64,000 bases of DNA from an uncultured Sphingomonas sp. (GCF_902806265.1 NZ_CADCVZ010000005.1:1-64000); one strand, 5' to 3'; shown: positions 22,899 through 32,653, counted from the first letter of the stretch. A program made the numbers and translations. Notes: a model not told the origin generated them from the letters alone.

Positions 22899-23996
22899 GT
22901 GAACAGCCGCCGTCAGATCGGCATCGCGTCGGTGATCATCGGAACTGCGGCCAGCCTGGCGCTGCTCTATTTCCTGCGTAACATCATCATACCTTTGGTT
23001 GTCGCCATGGTCCTGGTCGTTCTGGTCCAAGCCCTGGTTCGGGCGATCGGCCATCGGTGGCGCTGGATGCCGGACTGGCTGGTCGCGGTGCTCGCGGCTC
23101 TCACCATCATCGTCACCTCGGCGATCGCGATCTATGTGCTGGTGCAAGGGGTCACCCAGATGGTTGGCCAAGGCCCGGCGCTGGTCGCGCGCATCGAGGG
23201 CCTGTTGCAGGATGCGCGGCGGACCTGGGGCGTCGAACAGCCGCTGCATGTCTCGACGGTGATCGGCCAGGTCAGCCTGCCGCAGCTGGCGGGGCGGCTC
23301 CTGACCGGAGTTCAGGGCCTGTTCTCGGCGCTGGTGCTGGTGATCCTCTACTTCGTGTTCCTGCTCGCCGAACGGCAGAAGGTCGCACGCAAGGTCCGCA
23401 ACATGGCGGCGTCACGGGCGCAGTCTTCCGCCATCCTGCAAGGCCTGGAGCAGGTCGGCGAGGACATCGAGACCTACATCTGGGTGCAGACCCTCACCGG
23501 ATTGATGCTGGCCGGCGGGTCGGCGCTAATCATGTTCGCAGTCGGGCTCGACAACGCGCTGTTCTGGACATTCGTGCTGTTCCTCTTGTCGTTCATCCCG
23601 ATCCTTGGAGTGACGATCGGCTCGGTCGCGCCGGCGCTGTTCGCGCTGCTGCAGTTCCCGACATTGTGGCCCGCGATCATCATCTTCGGTGGTATCCAAG
23701 TCATCGCGTTCGTGGTCGGCAATCTCGTCTATCCGACCATGCAGGCGCAGACCCAGAACATCAGCCCGGTGGCAACGCTGCTGTCCCTCGCTTTCTGGAC
23801 CGCGCTGTGGGGCATGCCCGGTGCGTTCCTGTCCGTCCCGCTGACCCTGATCCTGATGCTGATCTGCGCCAAGTTCGACAGCTCGCGGTGGGTCGCGGTG
23901 CTCCTGTCCAACGATGGCGCGCCTTACGCCTTGTCTCATCAGGCACGAGCGGACGCTGCTCGGCACCGACACCAAGACGCGGAAGCCGAAGCCTAG
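22899..23996 (+). CDS. AI-2E family transporter
   Basis: Multiple TM helices; ILYFVFLLAERQ...; ALFWTFVLFLLSFIPILGVTIGSVAPALFALLQF; VYPTMQAQTQNISPVATLLSLAFWTALWGMPGAFLSVPLT. Confidence 0.9.
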   Translation: MNSRRQIGIASVIIGTAASLALLYFLRNIIIPLVVAMVLVVLVQALVRAIGHRWRWMPDWLVAVLAALTIIVTSAIAIYVLVQGVTQMVGQGPALVARIEGLLQDARRTWGVEQPLHVSTVIGQVSLPQLAGRLLTGVQGLFSALVLVILYFVFLLAERQKVARKVRNMAASRAQSSAILQGLEQVGEDIETYIWVQTLTGLMLAGGSALIMFAVGLDNALFWTFVLFLLSFIPILGVTIGSVAPALFALLQFPTLWPAIIIFGGIQVIAFVVGNLVYPTMQAQTQNISPVATLLSLAFWTALWGMPGAFLSVPLTLILMLICAKFDSSRWVAVLLSNDGAPYALSHQARADAARHRHQDAEAEA

Positions 23997-24100
23997 TCCA
24001 GCCGACGCAGCCTTTCTTCGCCCTTGCGATCGTGCTCGGGAACCGGGGCCCCGTTGCGAGGCGTTCCTCTACCCTCACCACCCTGCCGCGGGAGAATGGC

Positions 24101-24646
24101 ATGCGCGTCGCCCTGATGATCGGAAGCCTCCGGGAGGGTTCGTATAACGCCCGGGTCGCGCACGCCATGACCCGGCTCGCTCCGGCAGAGGTGCAGTTCG
24201 CCATAAGCCGAATCGACGATCTGCCTCCCTACAACCAGGACGACGACAAGGATCAGGCACCGCCCGTGCGGCGGCTGAAGGAGGAGATCGCGGGCGCCGA
24301 CGGAGTGATGTTCGCGACGCCCGAGTACAACCGCTCGGTTCCCGGCGTGCTCAAGAACGCGATCGACCACGCCTCGCGGCCCTATGGCCTCGGCGCGTGG
24401 GCGGGCAAGCCGGCCGGAATCCTCGGCGTGTCGGTCGGCGCGATCGGCACCGCTACCGCGCAGCAGCATCTCCGAAATATCCTGGCCTACCTCGACATGC
24501 CGACGCTCGGCCAGCCCGAGGTCTTTCTGCAATGGAAGGACGGGCTGGTCGACGAAGGGGGCAACATCGGGGAGGACAGCCGGGAGTTCCTGGGCGACTG
24601 GATCAACAAGTTCCTGGCCTGGGTGAGGCTCCACCCCCGACGGTGA
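24101..24646 (+). CDS. NADPH-dependent FMN reductase family protein
   Basis: MRVALMIGSLREGSYNARVAHAM; DGVMFATPEYNRSVPGVLKNAIDHASRPYG; GVSVGAIGTATAQQHLRNIL. Confidence 0.93.
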   Translation: MRVALMIGSLREGSYNARVAHAMTRLAPAEVQFAISRIDDLPPYNQDDDKDQAPPVRRLKEEIAGADGVMFATPEYNRSVPGVLKNAIDHASRPYGLGAWAGKPAGILGVSVGAIGTATAQQHLRNILAYLDMPTLGQPEVFLQWKDGLVDEGGNIGEDSREFLGDWINKFLAWVRLHPRR

Positions 24647-24887
24647 TGGCGCGCCGGCACCCTTCGCGGTCGCGGCGGTGGCAGCCATCGGCAGCAGCGC
24701 ATCCTTGTCGGGCTGCCAGCCCTCCAGGTCGACCGGCTGCTCTAAGCGTTTGTCACGCACCGAGCTGGCCCTCCGCGCCGAATCAATCGGCATGGGCCGA
24801 GGCCAATTGGAAAGCTGCCGTCGGCGGTCGAACGTTCGAACCTCAAAAAGCTCGATTCCCGTGCTCCAACTATGGTAGCGGGACAAC

Positions 24888-25496
24888 ATGCTTGCCGCCG
24901 AACAAGTGAATGAAAGCCAACGAGTAATGAGCCTTCGCCGAGGCTTGGAGAAGAGCGCGGGAGAACCCCCGGCCCACGCGGCAGAGCGTGTTGGACGGCT
25001 GTCCGAAGGGCAGCTCCAGGTTCTCCGTCTGGTCGACGAACACCTGAATTCCAAGGAAATCGCAGCCGAACTCGGCATTTCGCCGCATACTGTGGACCAG
25101 CGCATCCGCGGGGCGATCAAGACGCTTGGGGTCTCCAAGCGCCAGGAAGCGGCCCGGCTGGTGGCGCAGGCGCAGCCATATCAACGATTGATACATCAAC
25201 CGTCGCACATCGACGAACCGGGCGAACCCGGCGAAACGGATGGGGCGATCAGTTTTCAGATTCGGCACGCTGATCGTGCAGGAGGGGTCGGGCCCATCGG
25301 CCTCGAAACCGAGCAGGGGACGCTGGTGTCCCGGCCCTTCCTGGTACCGCCGTGGTCAACCAGGAGTCATCCCCGGAACGAGATGAGCGTGGGCCAGCGG
25401 CTGTTGTGGATCCTGTCGATCGCAATGGGCGCCAGCTTCTCAGCCGGCATGTACCTCGCGGGTCTCGAAAGTCTCGCCAGGCTGGCCGGTCACTAG
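24888..25496 (+). CDS. LuxR-type HTH protein with C-terminal TM segment
   Basis: RLSEGQLQVLRLVDEHLNSKEIAAELGISPHTVDQRIRGAIKTLGVSKRQEAARLV; C-terminal hydrophobic LLWILSIAMGASFSAGMYLAGLESLARL. Confidence 0.85.
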   Translation: MLAAEQVNESQRVMSLRRGLEKSAGEPPAHAAERVGRLSEGQLQVLRLVDEHLNSKEIAAELGISPHTVDQRIRGAIKTLGVSKRQEAARLVAQAQPYQRLIHQPSHIDEPGEPGETDGAISFQIRHADRAGGVGPIGLETEQGTLVSRPFLVPPWSTRSHPRNEMSVGQRLLWILSIAMGASFSAGMYLAGLESLARLAGH

Positions 25497-25565
25497 GTCG
25501 CCCGCTCTATCTTCTCCGGCCAACGGTCCGAAGCGCCTAACGCGCCTTGTCGGAGAGGAGAGATC

Positions 25566-25904
25566 ATGCGCAAATTTGAGATCCAGCAGTCAGCCCGCGA
25601 AGTCGCCACGCAGGTTCGCGCCGTGGAGGACTGCATCGAATCCGCACTTATCGAACTGGCCGAGCTGCAGAGCCGCCTGATCCGCGCCCGCGCCGTCGCC
25701 GGCGTCGGCATCGGCACCGGCCATGACGCGCTCGCCCAGGTCGCCTCGGCGCTGCAGGGGCTGGTCGCGGCGCGGGGCGATATGGCCGGTGCCCACGCGT
25801 CGCTGGTCGAAGCCAAAAACCAAGTCCCCGGACTGCGGACGGTTGGGTTCGGTGATGGCGGGGAATGCCCGCCGCAGAAGGCTCAGCTGCGCGCCGTTGG
25901 CTGA
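25566..25904 (+). CDS. hypothetical small helical protein
   Basis: 112-aa ORF, SD GGAGAGGAGAG upstream; helix-rich sequence without TM. Confidence 0.65.
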   Translation: MRKFEIQQSAREVATQVRAVEDCIESALIELAELQSRLIRARAVAGVGIGTGHDALAQVASALQGLVAARGDMAGAHASLVEAKNQVPGLRTVGFGDGGECPPQKAQLRAVG

Positions 25905-25966
25905 TCCGAAGGACACAGCCAAACCATGTTTGGCGAGCTTAGCTCTTTGAACGCGATGGGGGGACG

Positions 25967-26395
25967 ATGATCAGGATCGTCATTTATTGGGCTCTTCTGC
26001 TCATCGTCCTCTTTGCGGCATTCCGGCAAGGCGATCGAGAGACCCGTGGCGCCGCGCTGATTTGCCTGTGCGCTACCCTGTTGTCCGTCGTTCTCGTCAC
26101 GCCCTATGCAGCCGGCTTCAAGCAGGTGGAGACCTGGGTGGCCCTGGTCGACATCGGCGTTCTGCTGGCGTTCGTGAGCATCGCAGTTCGTTCTGACCGC
26201 TTTTGGCCGCTCTGGGTGAGCGGTCTTCAGCTCACCACCGTACTGGCCCACGCGCTTCGCATTCTGCAGCCCCAGTTGGTGGATCTGGCGTACGCGGCGG
26301 CCATGCGGTTCTGGAGCTATCCCATTCTCCTGATTTTGGTGGTCGCGGCTTTACGCACCGGCCGCTACGGAACATTGAGGCCTTCCTCCAGCTAG
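25967..26395 (+). CDS. hypothetical four-TM membrane protein
   Basis: Four hydrophobic segments in 142 aa, SD GGGGGGA before ATG, ends 35 nt before phoR. Confidence 0.65.
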   Translation: MIRIVIYWALLLIVLFAAFRQGDRETRGAALICLCATLLSVVLVTPYAAGFKQVETWVALVDIGVLLAFVSIAVRSDRFWPLWVSGLQLTTVLAHALRILQPQLVDLAYAAAMRFWSYPILLILVVAALRTGRYGTLRPSSS

Positions 26396-26429
26396 TTGCT
26401 TGCGTCGGCATCGCGGCTACAGCGCGGCC

Positions 26430-27434
26430 ATGAGCCCGGTCCCGCTGCCAACCATCGCCCTTCTCGACGCGCTGGAGGAGCCGGCTCTGCTGGTTCACCG
26501 GGAACGCACGGTTGCTGCCAACGGTGCGGCGCTTCGCCTGTTGGGCGAGAGTATCCTGGCTACCGACGTTCGCCTCGCGATCCGACAGCCGCAGGCGCTC
26601 CGCGCAGTGCTCGCGGCTCGTTCCGCCGACCTCGAAGTCAGCGGCATCGGCGGGCTGGAGCGAAGCTGGGACATGCACGTCCGGCCGCTTGAGCCGGAGC
26701 TTCTGCTGGTGCGGCTTACCGACCGTTCGGCCACCCGGGCCGCCGAGAAGATGCGGGTCGATTTCGTCGCCAACGCCAGCCATGAACTGCGCACGCCGTT
26801 GGCCACTATCATCGGCTATTCCGAGACCTTGGCCGAGGACGGCGGCCTGGCGCCCGAGCATCGCGGCCGCTTCGCCCGGACGATTCATGACGAGGCGCGG
26901 CGCATGCTGCGGATCGTGGAAGATCTGATGAGCCTGTCGCGGGTCGAGGCGGATCGCTTTGTTGTGCCGGGCGGACGGGTCGACTTGGGCGAGGTCGCCC
27001 GGATTGCTGCCGGGAACGGGCAACACCTAGCTGCCAGTCGCGGATGCCGGATCGTCGTGGAAGTGGACGATGGGCTGAACCGTGTTCCCGGCGATCTCAC
27101 TCAGCTGGTGCAACTCGCCGACAATTTGGTCGGCAACGCCGTCCGCTACGGCTGCAGCCCGGCCGCGCCCGAGGCGACCGTGCGGGTGCAGCGCGAGGGC
27201 GATGGCGTTCTGCTCAGCGTCAGCGATCGTGGGGACGGCATCGCCGCGGTTCATCTCCCCCGGCTGACCGAGCGCTTCTACCGGGTGGATGCGGCGCGCA
27301 GCCGCGCTTCGGGCGGCACCGGCCTGGGGCTCGCCATTGTTAAACATATCGTCGAGCGGCACCGGGGCACGCTCACCATTGTCAGCGAGCCAGGCGAGGG
27401 AACCGAGGTGCAGGTGCGGCTGCCCAAGTCCTGA
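26430..27434 (+). CDS. phoR: PhoR-type sensor histidine kinase (no TM segment visible)
   Basis: VDFVANASHELRTPLATIIGYSETL H-box; DNLVGNAVRYG N-box; GDGIAAVHLPRLTERFYRVDAARSRASGGTGLGLAIVKHIVERH; first gene of the pst cluster. Confidence 0.9.
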   Translation: MSPVPLPTIALLDALEEPALLVHRERTVAANGAALRLLGESILATDVRLAIRQPQALRAVLAARSADLEVSGIGGLERSWDMHVRPLEPELLLVRLTDRSATRAAEKMRVDFVANASHELRTPLATIIGYSETLAEDGGLAPEHRGRFARTIHDEARRMLRIVEDLMSLSRVEADRFVVPGGRVDLGEVARIAAGNGQHLAASRGCRIVVEVDDGLNRVPGDLTQLVQLADNLVGNAVRYGCSPAAPEATVRVQREGDGVLLSVSDRGDGIAAVHLPRLTERFYRVDAARSRASGGTGLGLAIVKHIVERHRGTLTIVSEPGEGTEVQVRLPKS

Positions 27435-27437
27435 ACC

Positions 27438-27470
27438 TTGTCACAAAACCGCAAACTCAGCGTCACACAG
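27438..27470 (+). promoter_or_regulatory. candidate PHO box upstream of pstS
   Basis: TTGTCACAAAA-CCGCAAACTCA-GCGTCACACAG: three 11-bp units, outer two match the TGTCA core, middle degenerate. Confidence 0.35.
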
Positions 27471-27542
27471 ACGACCGAGCCTGCTGGGTAGAGGCGCGTG
27501 GGGAGCGGGCTTCGCACGCCCGCTAGGGAGTTTAGCTGATAC

Positions 27543-28598
27543 ATGAACAAGATTGCTCTTGCGCTGCCTTTGACAGCGCTTCTCGTAGCCTGCGGCAGCG
27601 GGGGCGAAGGCGGCAGCGGTGGCAGCCAGGGTGGCGCCGCCGGTGAACTGCAGGCGGTCGGCTCATCCACTGTTTATCCGTTCACCACGGCCGTCGCCGA
27701 AAGCTTTATGCGGGCTAACCGCGGCACCCGCGTGATCGTCGAGTCGACGGGTACCGGGGCCGGCATCAAGCTGTTCTGCGGCGGGGTAGGCGAGCAGTTC
27801 CCGGACATGGTCAACGCTTCGCGCGCCATAAAGAAGAGCGAATATGACGCCTGCACCGCAGCGGGCGTTCGCAACGTGATCGAGCTGCCGATCGGCATCG
27901 ACGGCCTGACCCTGATCGAGGCGAACGGCGCGCCGCAGCTCAAGCTGACCGTTGCCGACATCTACAAGGCGATCGCCGCCAATCCGTTCGGCAAGGGTAC
28001 CAACACCGCGCAGACCTGGCGGGACGTCAATCCCTCGCTGCCGCCCGTCAAGATCCGGGTGCTCGGCCCCCCACCTACTTCCGGCACGCGCGACAGCTTG
28101 GCCGAGCTCATCCTCACCAAGGGTTGCGAAAGCGATCCCGCGATGAAGGAGCTCAAAAAGACCGACGAGGCGCAGCACAAGGACGTCTGCACCAAGGTTC
28201 GCGAGGACGGCCTGTTCGTTGAGGCCGGCGAGAACGACAATCTACTGGTGCAGAAGGTTGCGGGCGACCCCGGCTCAGTGGGCGTGCTCGGCTACAGCTT
28301 CCTGGCGGAGAACGCTGACAAGATCCGCCCAGTCGAGATCGGCGGCGTGCTGCCGACGGAGCAGACGATCCAGAACCTGAGCTACCCGGGTGCCCGCAAG
28401 CTCTACGTCTACGTCAAGGGCGAGCATCTGCAGGCCAAACCGGCGCTCAAGACCTTCACGGCGGAATATGCCCGCATGTGGGGTTCGGGCGGCGAGCTGC
28501 AGAAGCGCGGGCTGGTGCCGTTCGGCGGTGCCGAAGCGCAGGCAGCGGCTGCGCAGGCGAGCGCCATGCAGCCGCTCGACGCGGCCGCGCTGAAATAG
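27543..28598 (+). CDS. pstS: phosphate ABC transporter substrate-binding lipoprotein
   Basis: Lipobox LLVAC; QAVGSSTVYPFTTAVAESFMRANRGTRVIVESTGTGAGIKLFC. Confidence 0.95.
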   Translation: MNKIALALPLTALLVACGSGGEGGSGGSQGGAAGELQAVGSSTVYPFTTAVAESFMRANRGTRVIVESTGTGAGIKLFCGGVGEQFPDMVNASRAIKKSEYDACTAAGVRNVIELPIGIDGLTLIEANGAPQLKLTVADIYKAIAANPFGKGTNTAQTWRDVNPSLPPVKIRVLGPPPTSGTRDSLAELILTKGCESDPAMKELKKTDEAQHKDVCTKVREDGLFVEAGENDNLLVQKVAGDPGSVGVLGYSFLAENADKIRPVEIGGVLPTEQTIQNLSYPGARKLYVYVKGEHLQAKPALKTFTAEYARMWGSGGELQKRGLVPFGGAEAQAAAAQASAMQPLDAAALK

Positions 28599-28616
28599 TC
28601 GGGAAACGGCGGCACC

Positions 28617-29999
28617 GTGACCCTGACGATCGCGCTTGCCGCCGTTCTGGCGATTGCCGTCGCTTTCGCTTACCTGGGCCGCAGCAGGGCTCGGGGTATG
28701 CGCAGCGGTGGATCGCGCCTTAACAGCCTGCCGGCCTACCATGCCGGCTACGTCTTTCTATGGGCAGCCCTGCCTGCGCTGCTCGCCCTGGCGGCTTGGT
28801 CGCCGATCCAGAACCGATTGGTCGAGCAGGCAGTCCTTGCCAGTCCGGCTGGGCAGCAGCTGCCCGAGTTCGACATGGTGCGCGACACCATCCTGTCGGA
28901 AGCCTACGAGATCGCTGCGGGCCAGCGGGAAGCGGGGTTCAATCCGGAATCGACGGCGCTTGCGCCGGTCTACCGCGCAACACTGGCGCATTACGCCTGG
29001 ATCGGCGGGGGGCTCGCGATCCTGCTGGCGCTGGCTGGCGGTGCCTGGGCCCTGACCCGGGTGCATCCGGGCTTTCGCGCCCGCAGCGGCGTCGAGCGCT
29101 GGGTGATGGGCGCGCTGGTCGGGGCCTCGCTGATCGCCATTCTCACCACGCTTGGGATCGTGCTGTCCCTCCTTTTCGAGTCGCTGCGCTTCTTCTCCAT
29201 GGTATCGCCCTCGGAGTTCCTGTTCGGGACGCAGTGGTCGCCGCAGACCGCGCTGCGGGCCGACCAGGCCGGAAGTTCGGGTGCGTTCGGCTCCATTCCG
29301 CTGTTCTGGGGCACCATCTTCATCGGCGCGATTATCGCCATGATCGTGGCGATCCCGCTCGGCCTCATGAGCGCGATCTTTCTGACCCAATATGCGCCGG
29401 CCAAGCTGCGGTCGGTGCTCAAGCCGGCGCTGGAGATCCTCGCCGGGGTTCCGACGGTGGTGTATGGCTATTTCGCCGCGCTGACGGTCGCCCCACTGGT
29501 GCGCGATCTTGGCATTGCGCTCGGCATCGGCTCGGCTTCGTCCGAAAGCGCGCTGGCCGCCGGCCTAGTGATGGGCATCATGATCATCCCCCTGGTGTCC
29601 TCCATGGCCGACGACAGCATCGCCGCCGTTCCCCAGTCGATGCGCGACGGCAGCCTGGCGCTGGGCGCCACCCGGTCGGAGACGATCAAGAAGGTGGTGC
29701 TCCCGGCCGCCCTTCCCGGCGTGGTCGGCGGCGTTCTGCTGGCGGTCAGCCGGGCGATCGGCGAGACCATGATCGTGGTCATGGCCGCGGGGCTCGCCGC
29801 CAACCTGACGATCAATCCGTTCGACAGCGTGACTACCGTGACCACGCAGATCGTTCAGTTGCTCACGGGCGATCAGGAATTCGATAGTCCCAAGACGCTC
29901 GCCGCGTTTGCGCTCGGCTTGGTGCTGTTCCTCATCACGCTGGTCCTGAACCTTATCGCGCTGCGGGTGGTTCGCAGGTATCGGGAAGCTTATGAATAG
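28617..29999 (+). CDS. pstC: phosphate ABC transporter permease PstC
   Basis: Multi-TM; ALEILAGVPTVVYGYFAALTVAPLVRDLG; AVSRAIGETMIVVMAAG. Confidence 0.95.
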   Translation: MTLTIALAAVLAIAVAFAYLGRSRARGMRSGGSRLNSLPAYHAGYVFLWAALPALLALAAWSPIQNRLVEQAVLASPAGQQLPEFDMVRDTILSEAYEIAAGQREAGFNPESTALAPVYRATLAHYAWIGGGLAILLALAGGAWALTRVHPGFRARSGVERWVMGALVGASLIAILTTLGIVLSLLFESLRFFSMVSPSEFLFGTQWSPQTALRADQAGSSGAFGSIPLFWGTIFIGAIIAMIVAIPLGLMSAIFLTQYAPAKLRSVLKPALEILAGVPTVVYGYFAALTVAPLVRDLGIALGIGSASSESALAAGLVMGIMIIPLVSSMADDSIAAVPQSMRDGSLALGATRSETIKKVVLPAALPGVVGGVLLAVSRAIGETMIVVMAAGLAANLTINPFDSVTTVTTQIVQLLTGDQEFDSPKTLAAFALGLVLFLITLVLNLIALRVVRRYREAYE

Positions 30000-30888
30000 C
30001 GTTGCCCTCACGCGCTGGTCCGGCGAGGACGCGCAGCGCCGCGTGGCCAAGCGCTATGCCGCCGAACGCCGGTTCAAGCTGCTCGGCCTGCTCGCCGTCG
30101 GTATCAGCGTGGCGTTCCTCGTCTTCCTACTCGCCACCATGCTCGTCCGCGGAGTGGGGGGGCTGAGCGCGACGTTTCTCGCCGGGTCCGACTCGACCGA
30201 CCCGGCCATGGCGGGCGTTTGGGGCGCGCTCAAGGGCAGCTTTCTGACGATCCTGGTGACGATCGGTCTGGCCTTTCCAGTGGGGGTGCTGTCCGCCGTC
30301 TACCTGGAAGAGTTTGCACCGCGGAACCGCTGGACTGACCTTATCGAGGTCAGCATCAACAACCTTGCCGCGGTGCCGTCGATCATCTTCGGCCTGCTCG
30401 GGCTCGCGGTGTTCCTGAACGTGCTGCACCTGCCGCGCTCGGCCCCGCTGGTGGGCGGGCTGACGCTCGCGCTGATGACCATGCCGGTGATCGTGATCGC
30501 CGGGCGCAACGCGATCAAGTCGGTGCCCCCGTCGATCCGCGACGCGGCGCTGGGCGTTGGCGCATCCAAGATGCAGGTCGTGTTCCATCACGTACTGCCG
30601 CTCGCCCTGCCCGGCATCCTGACCGGCACTATCATCGGCATGGCCCGCGCGCTGGGCGAGACCGCGCCGCTGCTGATGATCGGCATGCGCGCCTTTATCG
30701 CCGCGCCGCCTCAGGGGATCAGCGACCCCGCAACGGTGCTGCCCGTCCAAATCTTCCTCTGGTCGGACGAGGTCAGCCGCGGCTTCGTCGAGAAGACCAG
30801 CGCCGCCATTATCGTGCTGCTCGTCTTCATGCTGCTGATGAACGGCCTCGCCATCTATCTCCGCAACCGCTTCGAGCGCCGCTGGTAG
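29992..30888 (+). CDS. pstA: phosphate ABC transporter permease PstA
   Basis: [74 protein letters not shown]; 8-nt overlap with pstC. Confidence 0.96.
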   Translation: MNSVALTRWSGEDAQRRVAKRYAAERRFKLLGLLAVGISVAFLVFLLATMLVRGVGGLSATFLAGSDSTDPAMAGVWGALKGSFLTILVTIGLAFPVGVLSAVYLEEFAPRNRWTDLIEVSINNLAAVPSIIFGLLGLAVFLNVLHLPRSAPLVGGLTLALMTMPVIVIAGRNAIKSVPPSIRDAALGVGASKMQVVFHHVLPLALPGILTGTIIGMARALGETAPLLMIGMRAFIAAPPQGISDPATVLPVQIFLWSDEVSRGFVEKTSAAIIVLLVFMLLMNGLAIYLRNRFERRW

Positions 30889-30892
30889 ACCC

Positions 30893-31867
30893 ATGACCAT
30901 GACCCAGGAAAAACAGCCGATCACCACCAACTCGGCGGTGCCCTTCCCGTCCACCGCCATCGCTGCCGACGCGGCGCGCGACGATGCGGGGATCGCCAAG
31001 GAGGATGCGGCCTGGACCGACCGGCCCGAACCGGCTGCGGGACCCGCGCCGATCACGGTCGAAACGCCCTCGCCCGAGCCGCAGGACACGGCCGAGCCTG
31101 CCGCCGGGCGCACGCCCAAGATGCGGGCCGACCGGGTCAGCGTCTTCTATGGCGACAAGCAGGCGCTCAAGGATGTATCGATCGAGGTGCACGACGATCG
31201 CGTGACCGCCTTCATCGGACCGTCCGGCTGCGGCAAGTCGACTTTCCTGCGCTGCCTCAACCGGATGAACGACACCATCGCCGGGGCGCGGGTCGCGGGC
31301 CAGATCGAGCTCGACGGCCACGACATCAACGCGCCCGACATGGACGTGGTGCAGCTCCGCGCCCGCGTGGGCATGGTGTTCCAGAAGCCCAACCCCTTTC
31401 CCAAATCGATCTACGAGAACGTCGCCTACGGCCCGCGCATCCACGGGCTCGCCCAGGGCAAGAGCGAGCTGGACGGCATCGTCGAGAAGTCGCTGCGGCG
31501 CGCCGGCCTGTGGGACGAGGTCAAGGATCGACTGCAGGAAAGCGGCACCGCCCTATCCGGCGGTCAGCAGCAGCGCTTGTGCATCGCCCGGGCGATCGCA
31601 GTCGATCCGGAGGTGATCCTGATGGACGAGCCGTGCTCGGCGCTCGACCCAATCGCCACCGCCAAGATCGAGGAGCTGATCCACGAACTGCGCGGGCGCT
31701 ACGCCATCGCCATCGTCACCCACAATATGCAGCAGGCTGCGCGCGTCTCTCAACGCACCGCCTTTTTCCACCTCGGCGAGCTGATCGAATACAACCGCAC
31801 CAGCGATATCTTCACCAACCCGCGCGAGCAGCGCACCCAAGATTACATCACCGGCCGCTACGGCTGA
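30893..31867 (+). CDS. pstB: phosphate ABC transporter ATP-binding protein with N-terminal extension
   Basis: [23 protein letters not shown] Walker [35 protein letters not shown]. Confidence 0.96.
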   Translation: MTMTQEKQPITTNSAVPFPSTAIAADAARDDAGIAKEDAAWTDRPEPAAGPAPITVETPSPEPQDTAEPAAGRTPKMRADRVSVFYGDKQALKDVSIEVHDDRVTAFIGPSGCGKSTFLRCLNRMNDTIAGARVAGQIELDGHDINAPDMDVVQLRARVGMVFQKPNPFPKSIYENVAYGPRIHGLAQGKSELDGIVEKSLRRAGLWDEVKDRLQESGTALSGGQQQRLCIARAIAVDPEVILMDEPCSALDPIATAKIEELIHELRGRYAIAIVTHNMQQAARVSQRTAFFHLGELIEYNRTSDIFTNPREQRTQDYITGRYG

Positions 31868-31883
31868 TCGGAGCTTCATACCC

Positions 31884-32579
31884 ATGGCGACCCAGGGACA
31901 TACGCTGAAGGCGTTCGACGAGGATCTCGACCGGCTGCGCGCGCTCATCAGCGAGATGGGCGGGCTGGCCGAGCACGCCATCGGCGAGGCGATGCGCTGC
32001 CTGGTCGACCGCGACGTCGACGGCGCGCACCGAGTGATCGAGGACGACAAGAAGCTCGACGCGCTGGAGATCGAAACGGAAAAGCGGGTGGTGCAGCTCA
32101 TCGCCCTGCGCGCGCCCATGGCCGGCGACCTCCGCGACGTCGTCGCGGCCCTCAAGATTTCGGGCGTGGTTGAGCGGATCGGCGATTATGCCAAGAACAT
32201 CTCCAAGCGCGTTGCCGTCCTCGAAGACGCCGGCAAGATCGAACCCTTGTCGTTGCTGCCCGAAATGGCTCGCATCGCTTCACAGATGGTGCACGAGGTG
32301 CTGAACGCGTTCGTCAATCGAGACGCGGAAGCCGCGCTCCGAGTGTGCGAGCGCGACAAGGCCGTTGACGATTTCTACGACAGCATCTTCCGCACCCTGC
32401 TTACGCACATGATGGAGGACACGCACTCCATTCGTCATGCCACCCACCTGCTGTTCGTCGCCAAGAACCTGGAGCGCGTCGGCGACCACGCCACCAACAT
32501 TGCCGAGATGGTCTACTACGCCGCAACCGGGCGCCACATGGGCGAGCGGGTCAAGGGCGCGGACTCAGTGGCGGCTTAA
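31884..32579 (+). CDS. phoU: phosphate signaling complex protein PhoU
   Basis: FDEDLDRLRALISEMGGLAEHAIGEAM; RIGDYAKNISKR; NLERVGDHATNIAEMVYY. Confidence 0.96.
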   Translation: MATQGHTLKAFDEDLDRLRALISEMGGLAEHAIGEAMRCLVDRDVDGAHRVIEDDKKLDALEIETEKRVVQLIALRAPMAGDLRDVVAALKISGVVERIGDYAKNISKRVAVLEDAGKIEPLSLLPEMARIASQMVHEVLNAFVNRDAEAALRVCERDKAVDDFYDSIFRTLLTHMMEDTHSIRHATHLLFVAKNLERVGDHATNIAEMVYYAATGRHMGERVKGADSVAA

Positions 32580-32653
32580 GCTGCGCCGGGGCCATCCTTT
32601 GCTCGTCCTGCGCGAAGCGCGAGCGTGAAGTCCAAGGGCGAGCGAGGAAAGCC

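Noticed and set aside
23057-24646. 529-aa ORF appearing to fuse AI-2E region and FMN reductase
   Set aside because: The first part is an off-frame reading of the transporter; the real reductase starts at ATG 24101.
23993-25138. 381-aa minus-strand ORF covering the FMN reductase and the gap before the HTH gene
   Set aside because: Part in the gap (LEQPVDLEGWQPDKDALLP) looks somewhat protein-like, but the rest is antisense to clear genes and no family is recognised; not enough to call.
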